A stretch of 64,000 nt of DNA from Sinorhizobium fredii (GTDB lineage Bacteria > Pseudomonadota > Alphaproteobacteria > Rhizobiales > Rhizobiaceae), in NCBI RefSeq assembly GCF_002944405.1, contig NZ_CP024309.1:372001-436000 (forward strand). The letters run 5' to 3'. This document shows positions 19,059 to 27,206 of the stretch, piece by piece. The translations under genes were made by a program, and so were the position numbers. The notes under the pieces are model-generated. The model searched no databases. It saw only the letters and a program-made list of their open reading frames with translations, and was not told the DNA's origin. How positions within the stretch are numbered: position 1 is the stretch's first letter; each line of letters opens with the position of its first letter.

Positions 19059-20276
19059 TCAGGACCACTCTAGAATCAGATTCTCGATTCCGAACACATG
19101 ACCGCCAAAGGTGATGGGTGCCGTACCTTCCTTGATACGGAAGTCGGGAATGCGGGACAGCCATTCCTCCAGACCGATGACGATCTCCCTCCGGGCAAGG
19201 TGCGAACCAAGACAACGATGGGGGCCATGGGCAAAGGCGGTGTGGCGGTTGTCTTCCCGTGCCAGATCGATCGTATTGGGACATTCGAATTCCTCCGGAT
19301 CGCGATTGGCAATCATCGTGGCGCAGGAAATGTAGTCGCCCTTGCGGATGGGCGCGCCATCGAAATCGATGTCTTTCGTTGCCACGCGGATCATCTGTAC
19401 GGTCGAATAGGCGCGCAGCAATTCTTCGGAGGCAAGTCCGATCCGATCCGGTTCGCTGCGCAGCAATTGCTGATCTTTAAGATTGCGGGCGAGATGGGCT
19501 AGGTCAAATCCTATCGCCGTTGCTACCGTGTCGAGTCCCGCGACGAACAGAAGGACCCCGATGCCACGGACCTCCTCATCGGTCAGCGGGCGACCGTTGA
19601 CCTGCGCCCCAACTGCGAAGCTCATGAAATCGCCGGCCGGTTCCTTGCGGCGCATGGCTGCAAGTTCGTCGATAAACCCCAAGATCGCCAGGGCCGCCGC
19701 CGTTCGTTTGACATTCTCTCCGTGAAGCAGATCCCTTCCCCAGCCGACAAACGTGTCCAGCTCCTTATCCGATAGACCAAGAAAGCCAAGGAAGATACTG
19801 ACAGCAAAGGGGAACGCGAAATTCTTCATAACGTCACAGCTTGTGCTCGGCGCCAAGATCCTGTCGATCAGCGTAATCGCGCGCTCTCGGATGACCGGCT
19901 CCAGAACCATGACCCGCTTGGGCGAAAACAGCGGGTTAAGCAGCGAGCGAAAGACGCCGTGCGCAGGTGGGTCGAGTTCCAGTGGTATCATCGGCCAGTT
20001 TTCGCCAAGCGCGGAGGCAAAGATGCTGCGATGGCTGGAAAATGTCGCGGTGTCCTGCAGCACTCGGCGCTGGTCCTTGGCGCGCGTGATGACCCAGGTT
20101 CCCCGGCCATCCCGCGTGTTGTTGGGAGAGTAAAAGATCGGCGGCGCGTCATGGACACAAGCGACAGCTGCGTGAGGATCCCCGTTGGGCATGCGTTGCA
20201 TGCCAGGGGACGTGAACAGACTAAAGTCCCTCACCATTTCGGGCGGGACATGATCTGGAACCGGCTTGCAGGCCAC
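19059..20276 (-). CDS. cytochrome P450 (y4vG/CYP127-like)
   Basis: About 405 residues. The haem-binding loop FAHGPHRCLGSHLARREI, I-helix LFVAGLDTVATAIGF and the Glu-x2-Arg of EELLRAY are present. I place the start at GTG 20276 because GAGGAG lies 7 bases ahead; the GTG at 20309 has no such site. It is the first gene of a leftward cluster with ferredoxin, SnoaL-like, SDR and luciferase-like genes. A predicted NifA site and sigma-54 promoter lie about 300 bases upstream, so expression in nitrogen-fixing nodules is likely. NGR234 y4vG (CYP127A family, from memory) is the probable ortholog. Substrate unknown. Confidence 0.92.
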   Translation of the reverse strand: MACKPVPDHVPPEMVRDFSLFTSPGMQRMPNGDPHAAVACVHDAPPIFYSPNNTRDGRGTWVITRAKDQRRVLQDTATFSSHRSIFASALGENWPMIPLELDPPAHGVFRSLLNPLFSPKRVMVLEPVIRERAITLIDRILAPSTSCDVMKNFAFPFAVSIFLGFLGLSDKELDTFVGWGRDLLHGENVKRTAAALAILGFIDELAAMRRKEPAGDFMSFAVGAQVNGRPLTDEEVRGIGVLLFVAGLDTVATAIGFDLAHLARNLKDQQLLRSEPDRIGLASEELLRAYSTVQMIRVATKDIDFDGAPIRKGDYISCATMIANRDPEEFECPNTIDLAREDNRHTAFAHGPHRCLGSHLARREIVIGLEEWLSRIPDFRIKEGTAPITFGGHVFGIENLILEWS

Positions 20277-20552
20277 GTGGTGTCTCCTCAAGGTCATGCA
20301 CTCATGCACTCGACTTTTCGCCCGGCGATCATCGATGTTGATTACTGGGGCGGCCCCGTCTTATCCCCCATCTGCTGAACGCTCCCCCGACCCACGCACC
20401 AGCGCGGATGAGATCGGTCGCAAATCTCAGCAGCAGAGCATCCGGGCCCCTGGTCCAGGAAGACTGAGCTTACGCGCGCTGAAGTTCAGATGTTGATCAA
20501 TCACCCGTGAGCTCCTTGAGGTACTGCGGCCATCCGCCCTGCCAAAGCATCG
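20277..20552. other. leader region of the P450 cluster
   Basis: About 280 bases between the predicted sigma-54 promoter and the P450 start. No intact ORF with a ribosome site is seen on the minus strand; the only coding-like trace is a short frame ending YLKELTGD near 20500. Confidence 0.4.
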
Positions 20553-20569
20553 ATGCAAGTTCCATGCCG
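20553..20569 (-). promoter_or_regulatory. sigma-54 (-24/-12) promoter of the P450 cluster
   Basis: On the minus strand: CGGCATGGAACTTGCAT, with GG and GC separated by exactly 10 bases, matching the sigma-54 consensus TGGCACG-N4-TTGC except for the first T. A NifA-type site lies 75-90 bases further upstream. Confidence 0.7.
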
Positions 20570-20641
20570 TTGCCGCCGCACGACTTATCCACACCAGCTG
20601 CATGCCTTGGACAACTATTTTGGTCCGGTTTCCGACATAGT

Positions 20642-20657
20642 TGTTCTGCTTCGGACA
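20642..20657. promoter_or_regulatory. NifA upstream activating site
   Basis: TGT-TCTGCTTCGG-ACA, an exact TGT-N10-ACA, at the normal distance from the sigma-54 promoter at 20553. Confidence 0.7.
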
Positions 20658-20949
20658 CAAGGAGCCTTGCGGGTAGACACGCGAGAGAGAACGTTGCGAA
20701 CGCCGCAATCCAATCGGAAGTATGAACCGGCCTAAGCGGGATGAAATGGCCTGCCATCACATACTTGAGCACGATTACCTCCACGCGAGAGGCCTGTGCC
20801 TGCTGAACCGCCCGAGGTTTCTGGAGCACCGGAAGCTAGGGTTCTCCGGTGACTTTCCTGGGGGAAAGAAAGGGAAAACTCTAACCGAAATCGGTCTAGC
20901 TTGAGGCCATTTCAGTTCTAAGTTTTGGCGAAGCGCACGTGGCGGTTAC

Positions 20950-20996
20950 ATCCGCTATGTCAATGCGTTCTATCCAAACAATCAATTACTCTAATT
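20950..20996 (+). promoter_or_regulatory. nod box of nodO
   Basis: ATCCGCTATGTCAATG, 6 bases, then ATCCAAACAATCAATT and ACTCTAATT, in the order and spacing of the 47-bp nod box. The invariant AAACAATC core is perfect. It points rightward into nodO. Confidence 0.9.
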
Positions 20997-21061
20997 AGCC
21001 GACAAGGCATATGAATGAGTTTAGCGACGCGTCGTCGGGCTGTTTGATAAGGTGGATCGCA

Positions 21062-21877
21062 ATGGAAAACACAATTCGAGGCGGCCAGGGTAGCAACAGT
21101 CTCTTTGGCAGCAATGGGGATGATATGATCCTCGATCCGACGGGAGATGATTGGATCGATGGTGGTACCGGCAGCGACTCTATCTCGGCCGGCGAGGGCA
21201 ATGACCGGGTCTTCGGTGGCGTGGGCAATGACCACGTCTTTGGCGAGGAGGGCAACGACTATCTCTACGGCGACCTTGGCCGCGGCAAACCGCGCATCCT
21301 CGCTGCGACCATCCTCAATGCGGACAACGACAAGCTCTATGGCGGCCCCGGCGACGACGTCCTCTTCGCGGGCGACGGTAGAGACTCTCTGACCGGGGGT
21401 GCCGGCCAGGACACCTTTGTATTCCAGTTCCACAACCCGGCCCCTGGAATTGATAAAAACTACGGGCCAAACGCTGACCACACCACCATTGTGGATTTTG
21501 ACCCAGCGCAGGATACTTTCACCTTCGATGCAGTAGGTCTTGGCAGCGATGGTATTGAAGCGAATTTCGTGAACCACGCGACGCGTGGCAATCAGGTGGA
21601 CACTTTCTACAGCGGCCCCGCCGATGGAGCGAACGGCGAGCACGTCGTAGTGATCACTGATCACAGTTTCGCCGATGGCTCGGCGGCAGCCAGGGAAATT
21701 TCCGGCGAGGCTGCAGGCGATATAATAGCCTTTTTCAATTATAAGACCATGACGGCGGACCTGGGTTATGTTACCTCCGAGAACCAAGTGGACGACTTCG
21801 CGCACCTTGGCAACGTGCAAAGTTTGCTCCACTTGGCTGGCCTGGGCCTGACCGCGTCGGATTTCATGTTCTTCTGA
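21062..21877 (+). CDS. nodO: NodO-like secreted calcium-binding RTX protein
   Basis: 271 residues without an N-terminal signal. Residues ~10-130 hold about eight RTX nonapeptides (for example GGTGSDSIS, GGVGNDHVF, GGPGDDVLF, GGAGQDTFV) that bind calcium. The C-terminus ends TASDFMFF, like type I secretion signals of NodO. ATG 21062 is preferred over ATG 21011 because AAGGTGG precedes it and because transcription from a nod box usually starts 25 or so bases downstream, beyond 21011. NodO from R. leguminosarum forms cation channels in membranes and can stand in for NodE. No PrsDE-type exporter is in the window. Confidence 0.92.
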   Translation: MENTIRGGQGSNSLFGSNGDDMILDPTGDDWIDGGTGSDSISAGEGNDRVFGGVGNDHVFGEEGNDYLYGDLGRGKPRILAATILNADNDKLYGGPGDDVLFAGDGRDSLTGGAGQDTFVFQFHNPAPGIDKNYGPNADHTTIVDFDPAQDTFTFDAVGLGSDGIEANFVNHATRGNQVDTFYSGPADGANGEHVVVITDHSFADGSAAAREISGEAAGDIIAFFNYKTMTADLGYVTSENQVDDFAHLGNVQSLLHLAGLGLTASDFMFF

Positions 21878-22522
21878 TGCGGGACCGACTTTGGCGCACA
21901 TGGATTGGTGATCTGTATAGTTGCAGCTCGCCCTTCATTGGGAAAAGCACTTTGAAAAAGGCGTCGCTCCAGACGCCGAGTCCGACAATCCTGCCGTTCT
22001 CGGAAAGCTCTATCAACGCCAGTGCGTCCGCGGCGCCCTTGCACCGTTAATCCGCGATTGCGAGCAGCTACTCATGGGCAAAAGCACCCCGAGTTGCTCC
22101 AGTCTGCTATGAGGCACATCGCGGCCATCTTCAACATAGGTGGCCTTAAGCGCGGCACTAACGCTCAGAAGCTGGGAGGTATAGTGATAGGTCGACCCAT
22201 CGAAGCTCAGCGCTCACAGGACCGCGGGATTGAGATCCCCAATCCCGGCAGATGCGCCTTCGCAACGTCGCGCGCTTGCGCGTTGGCATGGCATGGTCCT
22301 CACGATCAAACCGCTGCAATGCGTGATTATCTACCCTCAGTCCAATGGCATGGCCCTTGTTCTTCTTTGGCAAGATCCCATCAAAGCACTAGAGCTACTA
22401 ACAAAAACACTGCTCCGGGCAGTTCGTTCGAGAAGATGGAGGATTAGCCATCACGAAGGGTGCACTCGACGGCTGTCTGTCGGGAATGCCTTTTGTTCCA
22501 GGTCAATTGAGAGATCCAGAAA
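21878..22522. other. gap between nodO and the radical SAM gene
   Basis: No intact gene. On the minus strand about 22072-22222 there is a coding-like fragment (LSFDGSTYHYTSQLLSVSAA) with no start or stop context. No nod box, sigma-54 site or terminator was found. Confidence 0.4.
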
Positions 22523-23377
22523 GTGGCCGAGTCAAACTCGACAAACCTGCAGGAATTGCGCGCTGCCATCCCCGGCGGCAGGGTACTGGAAATAACGACC
22601 ACCACAGGCTGCGTCGTCGGATGTTCTTATTGTCCGCAGGAAAAGTTCGTCAACCGGCAAAGAGCAGTATCCCGTGTGAAGCATCTTTGTCTTGACGATT
22701 TCAAGCGATGCCTGGCGCGCGTACCGACAGCTGTAGACGTTAGTTTTGCCGGCTACTCCGAGCCCTGGCTCAATCCGGATTGCACCGAAATGGTCGAGCA
22801 TGCTCACATGTCCGGCCATGGCATCCGGATTTTCACGACACTTGTAGGAATGAACAGGCGCGATCTACGACGCTTGCAGGCGCTGCGCTTCAGGGTATTT
22901 GTGGTCCATGTTTTCGATGACGGCGCGTACATGAATAGCCGCCTTGTCCGTGGAAAATATCTGGACTTGATCCGTGAACTGGTCGACTCAGATATTCCCT
23001 CAATTCGATTTCTAGTGTTGGGTGAAGTCCATCCCGATATCGCCGGGATAGTTCCTGCGGGAGCGCTAGTTCGGACGCGACCGCTGAGTAGCAGAGGTGG
23101 AAGCGTCGATTCTAGGATCGTCGAAACTCGACCGCGCGTGGTCGGAGCACTGACATGTGCTGAGGAACGACAGTATCGGAATGTTCTTCTCCCAAATGGC
23201 GACGTTGCTCTCTGCTGCATGGATTTCGAGCGGCGCCATGTCTTGGGCAATCTCCTGCGCGACGAATATCAAGAGCTCTTCGAAGGGCCAGTTTTTAGGG
23301 AAATCGCCGATCGCATGAACGGCAAGGATGGTTTTTTGCTTTGCAGGGTATGTGAATTTGCCGAAGCAAAAAAGTAG
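22523..23377 (+). CDS. radical SAM protein with SPASM-like C-terminus
   Basis: 284 residues from GTG 22523. The radical SAM cluster motif is TTGCVVGCSYCPQE (Cys-x3-Cys-x2-Cys, residues ~29-36), followed by VDVSFAGYSEPWLNPD in place of the usual GGEP. The C-terminus has NVLLPNGDVALCCMDFERRH, then VLGNLL and FLLCRVCEF, a SPASM/twitch-type second cluster. Relatives modify peptides, sugars or cofactors. No peptide gene or maturation partner is adjacent, so the substrate is unknown. It lies alone between nodO and prxS. Confidence 0.85.
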   Translation: MAESNSTNLQELRAAIPGGRVLEITTTTGCVVGCSYCPQEKFVNRQRAVSRVKHLCLDDFKRCLARVPTAVDVSFAGYSEPWLNPDCTEMVEHAHMSGHGIRIFTTLVGMNRRDLRRLQALRFRVFVVHVFDDGAYMNSRLVRGKYLDLIRELVDSDIPSIRFLVLGEVHPDIAGIVPAGALVRTRPLSSRGGSVDSRIVETRPRVVGALTCAEERQYRNVLLPNGDVALCCMDFERRHVLGNLLRDEYQELFEGPVFREIADRMNGKDGFLLCRVCEFAEAKK

Positions 23378-23745
23378 ATTGCTGATTTCTATGCCGGCGG
23401 AGCGCCGTGAAGTTGATGACCGCTGCGCCTTGAGGGCGTAGCAGCTGCACGTACGCGAGCAAATCCCTCCAAACTACTCAATGGCAAGCAATCTCCTGCT
23501 GTCATATTTCGTTTGTTTCGAACGTTCACGCTAAACGCTACAAAAGCTCGGGTCGAGCCCCAGAAGCGCCAAATGATCTCCTCGACGTCACCTGAGCGCT
23601 AGCATCGGCGAAATCTTCCAAGGCGCGGCTATAGGAGGTGGCAGTCAAGCCTTGCCATACTGCTTGCAACACACCGCCGCAACGGCGATCGTCGCCGCAC
23701 CTATGGAACGCGGTCCGACGTGCTTGGTCGGGGGGCCGACATTCT
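23378..23745. other. gene-free stretch before the prxS promoter
   Basis: Nothing that I can support as a gene. Minus-strand frames at 23538-23857 have no recognisable content. The distal upstream region of prxS-rpoN2 begins here. Confidence 0.5.
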
Positions 23746-23761
23746 TGTCTGAATTCGAACA
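23746..23761. promoter_or_regulatory. NifA upstream activating site of prxS-rpoN2
   Basis: TGT-CTGAATTCGA-ACA, an exact TGT-N10-ACA with a palindromic centre, about 100 bases upstream of the sigma-54 promoter. Confidence 0.8.
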
Positions 23762-23846
23762 CAAGAAAGTTCGCGGCCTAGACACGTAGGCAACAAAGCA
23801 AACGCGACGACCCGCGCAAGAGAGCGTAATCCCTGCAATCTGGAAT

Positions 23847-23862
23847 TGGCATGGCACTTGCT
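23847..23862 (+). promoter_or_regulatory. sigma-54 promoter of prxS-rpoN2
   Basis: TGGCATGGCACTTGCT: GG and GC 10 bases apart, close to the TGGCACG-N4-TTGC consensus. With the NifA site this matches the known NifA-driven prxS-rpoN2 operon of Rhizobium etli. Confidence 0.85.
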
Positions 23863-23946
23863 TGACCGGAATGTCGGCTAGGTCGATCAGCGTGAGCCTT
23901 AACTAAGCAGCACTGCGTTAGTTACTATTCTAGAGGAGCAATATCG

Positions 23947-24486
23947 ATGGCCATGAAGAGGAAGGTTCCCTTCGTCACGTTCCGCACGCGTGTTCGCGAT
24001 GAGTCTATCCGTGGGCCAAACCCATACCGGTGGGAAACCAAGACGTCGGACGACTATTTCAAGGGCAAGCGGGTCATCCTGTTCTCGCTGCCGGGCGCCT
24101 TCACCCCGACCTGCTCCACCTACCAGCTGCCCGATTTCGAGGATCTCTACACCGAGTTCCGGAAGGAGCGCATCGACGAGATCTACTGTCTCTCCGTCAA
24201 TGATGCATTCGTCATGAACGCCTGGAGCAGGGCCCAGGGGCTGAAAAACGTCAAGCTCATTCCCGACGGCTCGGGCGAATTCACCCGCAAGATGGGCATG
24301 CTGGTCGCCAAGGAGAATCTCGGATTCGGGATGCGTTCCTGGCGCTACGCAGCAATAATCAACAATGGCGTGGTGGAGCAGTGGTTCGAGGAGGAAGGCC
24401 TGTCCGACAACTGCGAAGCCGACCCCTATGGCGTCACTTCTCCGCAAAATATTCTTGAGAGGCTGAAGGCCCCGGCCGCCGCATGA
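23947..24486 (+). CDS. prxS: peroxiredoxin (Prx5-type)
   Basis: 179 residues. The peroxidatic Cys lies in LPGAFTPTCSTYQLPDF (about residue 56), typical of Prx5/AhpE-like atypical 2-Cys enzymes that reduce peroxides with thioredoxin or glutaredoxin. A second Cys (YCLSVNDAFVMNAW) and the WR..AIINNG strand are conserved. It is 77 bases ahead of rpoN2, shares the NifA/sigma-54 promoter, and corresponds to R. etli prxS and NGR234 y4vD. It should protect bacteroids from peroxide. Confidence 0.93.
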   Translation: MAMKRKVPFVTFRTRVRDESIRGPNPYRWETKTSDDYFKGKRVILFSLPGAFTPTCSTYQLPDFEDLYTEFRKERIDEIYCLSVNDAFVMNAWSRAQGLKNVKLIPDGSGEFTRKMGMLVAKENLGFGMRSWRYAAIINNGVVEQWFEEEGLSDNCEADPYGVTSPQNILERLKAPAAA

Positions 24487-24563
24487 TCTAGAGGAGCAGC
24501 CACCGTTTCACCGCTACCATCACGCACGGCAAAGTGCGTCGCTCGACAGGAGTTTCGCTCTTC

Positions 24564-26018
24564 ATGGAGCCCTTTGTAGGCCTTCTTCAGCGTCAGCAGC
24601 AATCGCTCGTGATGACGCCCCAACTCATCGCGTCGATACGCTTGCTGCAACTGGCGCATGCCGAACTGCATCAGTTCGTCGAGCAGGAAATAGAGAAGAA
24701 CCCATTCCTGGAGTTGGCGTCAAACGATACCGCCGCCTCTGCCGATTCATCGACCTCCCCGGGGGAAGATCCAAGCATCTGCGCGCGCGCAAACAACGCA
24801 GATGGGCCGAGGGCCGAAAACTCGGAACTGCTCGGGCAATGGAAGTCGATCCGCGACACAACCAACACCGCCGCCGGCGAAAGGCCTGCCCTGGAGGAGT
24901 TTGCCGCCTCAGCGGAAACATTGCACGACCATGTCGCCCGTCAGATCGCCCTTACTGCATTCACGCCACAGGAGCGGCTGATCGCCGGCGAGCTTGCCAG
25001 TCATCTGGAAGACACTGGGTATATTCATGTAGACCTGTTGGAGCTCGCCCTGAGGCTGAATATCCAAGAGGCTGATGTAGAACGGGTTCTCGGAACCTTG
25101 CAGCTCCTTGATCCACCCGGAATATTCGCTCGAACTCTCAGCGAATGCCTGGAGATACAGCTACGCCAACGAGATCGCTTCGACCCGGCGATGGCGGCGT
25201 TGATCGCCAATCTTGAGATGCTGGCGCAACGCGACTTTCAGGCTTTGACGCGGCATTGCGGAGTTGACGAAGACGACCTCCTCGACATGTTGCATGAAGT
25301 CCGCACGCTCGATCCCAAGCCTGGAAACCGATACCAATCCGGAGCTCCGGACTATATCATACCCGACGTCTGGGTTCTGCCCTCGCCAGGAGGTGGATGG
25401 CAAATCGAGCTTAATCCCGACACTCTGCCCAAAGTGCTCATCAACCAAACCTATTTTGCCGAAGTCTCTCGCCTGACCGCAGACAATTCAGCAGATCAGG
25501 CATTCCTCAACGAATGCCTGGAAAACGCGAGCTGGCTGGTTCGCAGCCTCGATCAGCGCGCCAAAACGATCCTCAAGGTAGCAACTGAAATCGTCCGCCA
25601 ACAGGATGTATTTCTAGAGCATGGCATTGCCCATCTTCGGCCGCTCAACCTTAAGACCGTCGCTGAGGCGATCGACATGCACGAGTCGACTGTAAGTCGG
25701 GTGACATCGAACAAGTACATGCTCACTCCGCGCGGCGTCTTCGAGCTAAAGTACTTTTTCACGGTCGCGATCGCCTCCACCCAAGGCGGGGATGCGCATT
25801 CCGCTGAAGCTGTCCGCCATCGCATCAAGGCGATCATCGCCGCAGAAGCCGCCGATGAAGTGCTTTCCGACGATGAAATCGTCGCCCGGCTCAAGGAAAC
25901 CGGCATCAGCATTGCGCGCCGCACCGTCACAAAATATCGGGAGGCAATGAACATACCCTCCTCCGTGCAACGCCGCCGCGAAAATCGTGTACGGATTCAA
26001 TGGCGATCAAAAGCCTGA
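24564..26018 (+). CDS. rpoN2: RNA polymerase sigma-54 factor
   Basis: 484 residues. Gln-rich region I (FVGLLQRQQQSLVMTPQLIA) begins right after ATG 24564, followed by the acidic region II, the core-binding and DNA-binding domains (MHESTVSRVTSNKYMLTPRG) and the RpoN box ARRTVTKYREAMNIP. The upstream GTG 24534 would add residues not found in RpoN, and AGGAG precedes the ATG. As second gene of a NifA-activated operon it gives positive feedback: NifA needs sigma-54 and raises its supply in nodules. A housekeeping rpoN is presumably elsewhere. Confidence 0.96.
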   Translation: MEPFVGLLQRQQQSLVMTPQLIASIRLLQLAHAELHQFVEQEIEKNPFLELASNDTAASADSSTSPGEDPSICARANNADGPRAENSELLGQWKSIRDTTNTAAGERPALEEFAASAETLHDHVARQIALTAFTPQERLIAGELASHLEDTGYIHVDLLELALRLNIQEADVERVLGTLQLLDPPGIFARTLSECLEIQLRQRDRFDPAMAALIANLEMLAQRDFQALTRHCGVDEDDLLDMLHEVRTLDPKPGNRYQSGAPDYIIPDVWVLPSPGGGWQIELNPDTLPKVLINQTYFAEVSRLTADNSADQAFLNECLENASWLVRSLDQRAKTILKVATEIVRQQDVFLEHGIAHLRPLNLKTVAEAIDMHESTVSRVTSNKYMLTPRGVFELKYFFTVAIASTQGGDAHSAEAVRHRIKAIIAAEAADEVLSDDEIVARLKETGISIARRTVTKYREAMNIPSSVQRRRENRVRIQWRSKA

Positions 26019-26069
26019 CGGCCCCCGTTTCGCTGGCCGATGATCCCGAGCGTATCCCGGCGAGGCCGC

Positions 26070-26726
26070 CTAGCCGCCTTCCTCCGGTCCGAAGCAACTC
26101 TTGAACTCGTTGCATTCCCGGCAACTCGGCGCGGAACAAAGGGAAAAGCCTTCAGCCTCGCAGAGCTTGTGGTAGAGATACTTCTTCCATTTCATGTTGT
26201 TTGTGTTGCCCTCCGCGAGCTTAGGGAAATGCGTTTCAAGCAAACGGCTGAGCTCGGACCGGTCGACGAGGCCGAGCTCCTGCCAGAGATGGCCATCGCG
26301 CAAGGCACGCCGGGCGACAATCTTGGCGAAATGGGCGCTCGCGGGGTTGCCGGGGCGGGCATGCGTCGTCAGCAGGCGACGCAGAAGTTCTTCTTCCATG
26401 CCCGGCTCGGGATCGCTCACCTCATCCAAGGAGAAGCCGTGGATGAGGCTTGTTGGAAAACAGCGCGTCAGGATGTCCAGCAACTCTCCACTTGAGAGGC
26501 CGGTTGCCTCGGTCGCCGTCGCCTCTCCCGCCTCGATCTCCTCCAGCGCACGCGAAAGAACACAGGCAAGCACATGTTCGTCGAAATCCATCTCGAGGTC
26601 CATACGCGGCCACCCGCCAGTGCCGGACGGTTGTGAGTGTCGCCGCCGACTGGACCGGTAGGATATACGCACTCCACGGGTGATGCCCGTCCCGGAGAAA
26701 ATGCGCATCTGACGCCGATCTGACAT
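26070..26726 (-). CDS. nifQ: NifQ, molybdenum delivery for FeMo-cofactor
   Basis: About 218 residues from ATG 26726, chosen because GGAAGGA precedes it; ATG 26762 would give 230 residues and is possible. The C-terminus carries the NifQ cluster motif Cys-x4-Cys-x2-Cys-x5-Cys (CSAPSCRECNEFKSCFG), which binds a Mo-Fe-S cluster passed to the NifEN/NifH complex. The middle part (SLIHGFSLDEVSDPEPGMEE, then HFAKIVARRALRDGHLWQEL) is typical of NifQ. It converges on rpoN2. Confidence 0.92.
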   Translation of the reverse strand: MSDRRQMRIFSGTGITRGVRISYRSSRRRHSQPSGTGGWPRMDLEMDFDEHVLACVLSRALEEIEAGEATATEATGLSSGELLDILTRCFPTSLIHGFSLDEVSDPEPGMEEELLRRLLTTHARPGNPASAHFAKIVARRALRDGHLWQELGLVDRSELSRLLETHFPKLAEGNTNNMKWKKYLYHKLCEAEGFSLCSAPSCRECNEFKSCFGPEEGG

Positions 26727-26800
26727 ACTGCTCGTCCTTCCGTTCTCATCCATGGATGTCATATCGGTCGGCAGGTCCCGCCACCCATGACACGGGAATT

Positions 26801-26815
26801 TCAAAACTCGTGCCA
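26801..26815 (-). promoter_or_regulatory. candidate sigma-54 promoter of nifQ (imperfect -12)
   Basis: On the minus strand TGGCACGAGTTTTGA: the -24 half is perfect, but the -12 half reads TTGA rather than TTGC. An exact NifA site sits about 95 bases upstream, which supports a real but weakened promoter. Confidence 0.5.
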
Positions 26816-26879
26816 GCTGCGCGAGAAACCTCCTGAAACCCGATTTTCCGAGCTTCATTCAACAACTTAAGATGAGAGT

Positions 26880-27140
26880 TTGAGCAGGAACGGGTCGAAC
26901 ACGGTGTCTCGGAACAGACAAAACCCGACAGCGCCGCCTCCCGATGCGTCAAACAATCGTCTCGGGGTCGATTCTCGGCGCCGCCGGATGCGAGCACGTG
27001 GCGCGCTGTGCCCGATACCCGAAGACGAAACGAAGAAGACCGTCCCAAAAGGTGTCACGATCGCCCAAGCTCGGGCGCTGGTTGGTACGGTGCTTGCAGA
27101 TTACGCTCGGGGCAAGCGAAAGCTGTGGGGCCACGCCTAG
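26880..27140 (+). CDS. doubtful small ORF
   Basis: 86 codons. The C-terminal half (VTIAQARALVGTVLADYARG) looks protein-like; the N-terminal half overlaps the NifA site of nifQ and is Arg/Pro-rich. It may be the 3' remnant of a lost gene. No family recognised. Confidence 0.25.
   Translation: MSRNGSNTVSRNRQNPTAPPPDASNNRLGVDSRRRRMRARGALCPIPEDETKKTVPKGVTIAQARALVGTVLADYARGKRKLWGHA
26905..26920. promoter_or_regulatory. NifA upstream activating site of nifQ
   Basis: TGT-CTCGGAACAG-ACA, exact TGT-N10-ACA, upstream of the leftward nifQ promoter. Confidence 0.65.
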
Positions 27141-27206
27141 GCTGCTCGCGCGACCATCGATATTCAGAAGGCTGGATGTAGCCCACATGAGGAGGAGCCG
27201 CGGCGA

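Noticed and set aside
20427..20829. Minus-strand frames upstream of the P450 gene
   Set aside because: They overlap the predicted sigma-54 promoter and NifA site and carry no motif; a short protein-like end (YLKELTGD) is not enough.
22022..22447. Plus-strand frame ahead of the radical SAM gene as a possible peptide substrate
   Set aside because: No ribosome site and a disordered random-like composition; not convincing as a precursor peptide.
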